A stretch of 5,689 nt of DNA, taken from positions 1-5,689 of the forward strand of contig JBDSLH010000014.1 of NCBI GenBank assembly GCA_039916485.1, in the 5' to 3' direction. Positions 5,569 to 5,689 of this stretch are shown here, piece by piece. Source of the DNA: JAPUDQ01 sp039916485 (GTDB lineage Bacteria > Patescibacteriota > Saccharimonadia > Saccharimonadales > Saccharimonadaceae). Under the pieces are notes generated by a model. It was given only the letters and a program-made list of their open reading frames with translations. It had not been told where the DNA came from and did no database searches. Made by a program: the position numbers and the translations under genes. Positions within the stretch are counted from its first letter, which is position 1. The number at the start of each line of letters is the position of its first letter.

Positions 5569-5689
5569 TTATGCTTCTTGCAATACCGAAAGAATGTTAC
5601 CAGCTGGGTCTTTAAACCACGCGATATCCGGACCCATACCTGCCGCTAATCCGCGTAAAATGCCTCGATCATCCTGCTCTGCTGGTAGC
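5569..5689 (-). CDS. VOC-family (glyoxalase/bleomycin-resistance fold) protein, C-terminal end only
   Basis: Only the last 39 codons and the TAA stop (5571-5569) fall in the window; the start lies beyond the right edge. The visible peptide contains GPDIAWFKDPAGNILSVLQ. The pattern W-F-x-D-P-x-G-N-x-x-x-x-x-Q is the typical final strand of vicinal-oxygen-chelate proteins such as glyoxalase I, bleomycin-resistance protein and their many uncharacterised relatives. Members bind a metal or small molecule in a cytoplasmic dimer; function cannot be judged from this fragment. Its 3' end converges on the flavoprotein gene with no room for a conventional terminator between them. The frame is supported by the motif and by the stop position. 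Confidence 0.75.
   Translation of the reverse strand, partial: LPAEQDDRGILRGLAAGMGPDIAWFKDPAGNILSVLQEA

Overview
The window looks like a piece of bacterial chromosome from a reduced genome, most likely Candidatus Saccharibacteria (TM7) or another member of the Patescibacteria/CPR. This rests on moderate GC, tight gene packing, unusually short versions of several families (a 153-residue PAP2 phosphatase, a 155-residue 5-formyltetrahydrofolate cyclo-ligase) and the general character of the membrane proteins. It is inferred from protein character, since no rRNA or marker gene is present. No in-frame TGA occurs in the genes and all seven visible stop codons are TAA. I see no mobile element, CRISPR array, tRNA, rRNA or large repeat.

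Layout. The left part (1-3279) is transcribed leftward. Its first gene is an NRAMP-related divalent-metal transporter. It is followed after 19 bases by a DUF475/TerC-like membrane protein, which overlaps by 17 bases a PAP2-family lipid phosphatase. A 59-base gap with a good sigma70-type promoter then leads into a multispanning membrane protein of unknown function that runs off the left edge. A 62-base divergent intergenic region (3280-3341) separates this from a rightward block: a compact 5-formyltetrahydrofolate cyclo-ligase, an MscS-type mechanosensitive channel and an NADPH-dependent FMN reductase/flavodoxin-family protein. The right edge holds the last 39 codons of a leftward VOC (glyoxalase-fold) protein, converging on the flavoprotein gene with only 4 bases between the stop codons.

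How the genes may work together. The best supported functional unit is the NRAMP-related importer plus the TerC-like DUF475 protein. The first family brings divalent cations in; TerC relatives are linked to Mn2+ efflux or metallation of exported proteins. The transporter lacks the Asn and Met of the canonical NRAMP metal site (DPSG instead of DPGN, SPY instead of MPH), so Mg2+ or a relaxed Mg2+/Mn2+ specificity is at least as likely as classic MntH activity. The PAP2 enzyme probably recycles undecaprenyl diphosphate or acts on a related lipid phosphate. The rightward genes have no obvious shared pathway and appear to have promoters close to their own start codons.

Nothing here is clearly a new biological system. 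The most worthwhile points are the altered metal site beside a TerC-like partner, the shortened cyclo-ligase, and rightward promoters placed so close to the start codons that leaderless or near-leaderless mRNAs are predicted.
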